Part shown: piece by piece, positions 61,689 through 64,000 of the stretch
Numbering within the stretch: the first letter of the stretch is position 1
How the letters are laid out: every line of letters begins with the position of its first letter
Origin: JAQIBY01 sp963676165
GTDB taxonomy: Bacteria > Bacteroidota > Bacteroidia > Bacteroidales > ML635J-15
Assembly: GCA_963676165.1 (NCBI GenBank)
Contig: OY781043.1
Coordinates: 1,674,001 to 1,738,000 of the forward strand
Reading direction: 5' to 3'
Length of the DNA stretch: 64,000 nucleotides
The notes under the pieces: generated by a model
Databases searched by the model: none
Told to the model about the DNA's origin: nothing
What the model saw: the letters and a program-made list of their open reading frames with translations, nothing else
Translations under genes and position numbers: made by a program

Positions 61689-62603
61689 ATGAGAAAACTA
61701 ATGACTTTAGTAATTATTGTGATTTCTATTTCTGCCTATTCACAGAATTACTGGGATTACAATATTAATTTTGAAGATACAAGTCAGTTTTATAGATTAA
61801 AAATTGATACAATCTCAAACCCAAATAACATTTGGCAAATTGGAGAGCCACAAAAAACGTTATTCACGTCAGCATATTCTATCCCCAATGCAATAGTGAC
61901 AGATACTGTAAACTCATATCCAGTAAATGATACTTCAATATTTGTGATTAAACATGTTTCAGATTGGTTAGGAGGTTTTCAAATGCCACATACCGTGATA
62001 TTAGGTGGAAAGTATCAAATAAATAGTGATACCATAAATGATTTTGGCATTCTTGAATTTTCTCCTGATAATGGAAATACTTGGGTTAATTTATTAACAG
62101 ATACAATATATCAAAATCAATGGTGCTATGAATGGTGGAGTGCAAAACCAGCCCTAACTGGCAATTCATCTGGGTGGACAGATTTTTACGTTTGGGTTGC
62201 TGGATTTGGACCAGTTTTTAACATTCAACCAGGCGATACTGTCCAATATAAATTTACTTTCATTTCTGATAGTATTCAAACCAATAAGGATGGTTTAATT
62301 TACGATGATTTGCATTTTGAGGATTGGGCTGAAGGTATCAATATAACTAAAAACCAATTTGATACAAAGATATATCCAAATCCAACATCTGGAATTATCG
62401 AAATTCAATTTTTGAATGAGAAAAATGAAACATTTGAATTTACATTGTTTGACAGTAATGGAAGAATTATCTTGACGAAGAGAACAACTAATGAAAGCTC
62501 GATAGAACTAGATTTAAGTAATTATAATTCTGGAATATATGTGTATAAAATTTTAAATCTAAAAAATAGAACGATGTCATTTGGGAAAATATTGAAACAA
62601 TAA
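61689..62603 (+). CDS. T9SS-secreted protein of unknown function
   Basis: About 304 residues from ATG 61689 (MRKLMTLVIIVISISAYSQ, a signal peptide); an earlier in-frame ATG at 61665 lies inside attC-like site 6. The central part (GGKYQINSDTINDFGILEFSPDNGNTW; YDDLHFEDW, in pieces) resembles a beta-sandwich often found in Bacteroidota extracellular proteins. From about residue 225 (DTKIYPNPTSGIIEIQF ... YNSGIYVYKIL) it ends with a type A T9SS sorting domain. It is the only gene of its cassette. No function recognised. Confidence 0.78.
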   Translation: MRKLMTLVIIVISISAYSQNYWDYNINFEDTSQFYRLKIDTISNPNNIWQIGEPQKTLFTSAYSIPNAIVTDTVNSYPVNDTSIFVIKHVSDWLGGFQMPHTVILGGKYQINSDTINDFGILEFSPDNGNTWVNLLTDTIYQNQWCYEWWSAKPALTGNSSGWTDFYVWVAGFGPVFNIQPGDTVQYKFTFISDSIQTNKDGLIYDDLHFEDWAEGINITKNQFDTKIYPNPTSGIIEIQFLNEKNETFEFTLFDSNGRIILTKRTTNESSIELDLSNYNSGIYVYKILNLKNRTMSFGKILKQ

Positions 62604-62611
62604 ATAACGTT

Positions 62612-62742
62612 TGCCAACACGCAATAAAAAACATAGGGCGGAAAGTGCTAAATTTGAGCGATATAACAATTATAAAACGGCTTAGCGGTCAGATAGGCAG
62701 AAGCTTTGAAATGCCAAAGGCTCCATATTCAAACCGTTATGT
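62612..62742 (+). repeat. attC-like site 7
   Basis: 131 bases from TGCCAAC (62612-62618) to GTTATGT (62736-62742). The arms (AAACATAGGGC with GGCTCCATATTC) pair less well than in the other sites, so it is the weakest of the eight, although length, spacing and cores fit. Confidence 0.6.
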
Positions 62743-62756
62743 GCAACACTAACAGA

Positions 62757-63429
62757 ATGAAAAGAATACTAATCAATATTATTTATTTTAACTTCTGTGA
62801 ACTTTTCATTTTCACAAAGAGACTCTTTAGAATTTGACAAAAAGGCCAAAGACCGATTTGGGATTTGGTTAATTCCTTCTGCATCGAAAAATATAATCGG
62901 AATAGCGATTGGACCTGTTGGATCAGAAGCAATATGTAACAGACCTTATACAAAATACTCTCATGGTCTAAATCTACAAATACCAGGACAGGGATTTTTT
63001 CAGACCTTTTATATTAATAAATTGAAATTTCAGGACTTCCATGCGAATGAAAACTCTGATTCGTTAAGACTGCAAGACACATTACCCTTAAGAGCAATCC
63101 ACAATGGACTTATGATTTCACCACTAGGAACATTTACAAGCCAAGTGAATGGAATTTCATTTTCATTATGGATGAGTATGGGTCAAAAAATAAATGGACT
63201 TTCAATTAATCTCCTTTGGAATTTATACGAACAAATAAACGGAATATCAGTTGGTTTTGTAAATACTACAGCGGAAACCAATGGAGTACAAATCGGACTG
63301 ATAAATAAGACAATAAAACTAAAAGGATTTCAATTCGGCTTCTGGAACAAAAATGAAAGAAGATCATTACCAATAATAAACTGGAATTTTAAAGACAAAG
63401 AAAGTGCAGCACATAACAGCGGCTCATAG
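62757..63429 (+). pseudogene. Surface-repeat protein with a frameshift in its signal peptide
   Basis: An ATG at 62757 begins MKRILINIIYF, a typical signal peptide start, but the frame then runs into a stop; a one-base shift in the T-rich stretch near 62788 would continue as TSVNFSFSQRDSLEFDKKAKDRFGIW and on to 63429. The intact part (from 62797) has IGPVGSEAICNRPYTKYSHGLNLQIPGQG (in parts) and then four N-G-[ILV] repeats (VNGISFSLW, INGLSINLLW, INGISVGFVN, TNGVQIGLIN), a pattern of LA_2272-like surface-repeat proteins. Its last codons lie inside attC-like site 8. It is either a decayed gene or a phase-variable or sequencing-affected one. Confidence 0.6.
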
Positions 63430-63540
63430 TGCATGCCGCAGATAGTGCTTAAATAAGGTAGTTGCAATAATGAAATTGGTGCAAATAAAGAAAATTAGTA
63501 GTAAAAAAGCGACACGCACCATAGCCGCCAACCGTTAGCA
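63411..63540 (+). repeat. attC-like site 8
   Basis: 130 bases from ACATAAC (63411-63417) to GTTAGCA (63534-63540). Arms AGCGGCTCATAGTGC and GCACCATAGCCGCC are well paired. The 5' core overlaps the last codons of the preceding gene. Confidence 0.76.
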
Positions 63541-63581
63541 AGCATTAAACGCGCGAGCCAAATCATATGAAATATATTTAG

Positions 63582-63589
63582 TATTTTTG
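63582..63589 (+). promoter_or_regulatory. -7 element before the RhuM-like gene
   Basis: TATTTTTG matches TAnnTTTG, 17 bases before the ATG; no TTTG is found at the expected distance upstream. Confidence 0.35.
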
Positions 63590-63605
63590 AAAGAAAATTG
63601 ATTAT

Positions 63606-64000
63606 ATGAATGAATCTTCTTACATAAAAATATATCAATCAGATGATGGAGAAACCGAAGTTTCAGTAAGATTTGATAATGAAACAGTATGGCTATCTCA
63701 AAAACAGATGTCTCAATTATTTGAGAAAGATTCAGATACAATCGGATTACACTTAAAAAACATTTATAAGTCAGGAGAGTTGGACGAGATTTCAACAACC
63801 GAGGAATCCTCGGTAGTTCGAAAAGAAGGCAATAGAAATGTTAAAAGAAAAATTAAATTCTATAACTTCGATGCTATACTTTCCGTTGGATATAGAGTAA
63901 ATTCAAAACGAGGTATTCAGTTTAGGATTTGGGCGAGTAAAATTTTAAAAGAATATTTATTAAAGGGTTATGCACTAGACAAAAAGCGATTATCCTATCA
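63606..64000 (+). CDS. RhuM-family protein, 3' end outside the window
   Basis: The first 131 residues of a RhuM (virulence RhuM/Fic-associated) family protein: IYQSDDGETEVSVRFDNETVWLSQKQMSQLF, KDSDTIGLHLKNIYKSGEL, SVVRKEGNRNVKRKIKFYNFDAILSVGYRVNSKRGIQFRIWA and LLKGYALDKKRLS, each read as part of the N-terminal DNA-binding-like region typical of the family. These proteins are common on genomic islands and near R-M and toxin systems; their function is not settled. It follows attC-like site 8 and is the first gene of the next cassette, so the array continues beyond the window. Confidence 0.88.
   Translation, partial: MNESSYIKIYQSDDGETEVSVRFDNETVWLSQKQMSQLFEKDSDTIGLHLKNIYKSGELDEISTTEESSVVRKEGNRNVKRKIKFYNFDAILSVGYRVNSKRGIQFRIWASKILKEYLLKGYALDKKRLSY

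Overview
The window comes from a chromosome of the phylum Bacteroidota. The evidence is: many secreted proteins ending in type IX secretion (T9SS) sorting domains; promoters of the TTTG-N19-21-TAnnTTTG type with no Shine-Dalgarno motifs; a tmRNA tag reading GENNYALAA; a UpxY-type NusG paralogue; and AddAB-like recombination nucleases in their Bacteroidota form. Order and species cannot be decided from this sequence.

Positions 1-41100 are mostly core chromosome: the end of aroC overlapping an AddB-like nuclease; a T9SS surface-protein block (a discoidin protein on the plus strand, and a minus-strand run in which a 2573-residue metallopeptidase/beta-helix protein is followed by three mosaic tandem paralogues); an M49-like zinc peptidase lipoprotein; an ohr-ohrR pair with two matching operators; surE, a membrane protein, lpxB and a SpoIID-type gene; a periplasmic-binding/histidine kinase hybrid; two small 13-residue-repeat secreted proteins; ssrA (tmRNA); a decayed IS630 element; a small lipoprotein overlapping an AddA-like helicase-nuclease; and kdsA.

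Positions 41250-64000 are accessory and are the most interesting part. A UpxY-like antiterminator is followed by an unusual tyrosine recombinase, then by an array that looks like a chromosomal integron. Eight sites of 130-133 bp begin RYYYAAC-like, end GTTRRRY-like and have complementary inner arms. They separate plus-strand cassettes. Two of the eight sites are each split at the same base by near-identical IS110-family elements, and removing the insertions restores 133 and 132 bp. The recombinase lacks the extra segment that defines IntI integrases and carries a duplicated N-terminal domain instead.

The cassettes carry a NucS/DUF91-type nuclease, a complete QatABCD anti-phage system, a lipoprotein, a membrane-anchored protein, an NgoPII-type restriction-modification system with its own controller, an AraC/GyrI-like regulator with an acetyltransferase, a T9SS protein, a surface-repeat protein and a RhuM-like protein cut by the window end. 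A second repeat, a hairpin with compensatory stem changes, sits on both sides of the Qat genes and on both sides of the restriction-modification genes. IS3, IS110 and a second, longer IS110-superfamily element have also entered the array. The region therefore reads as a mobile defence-gene array.
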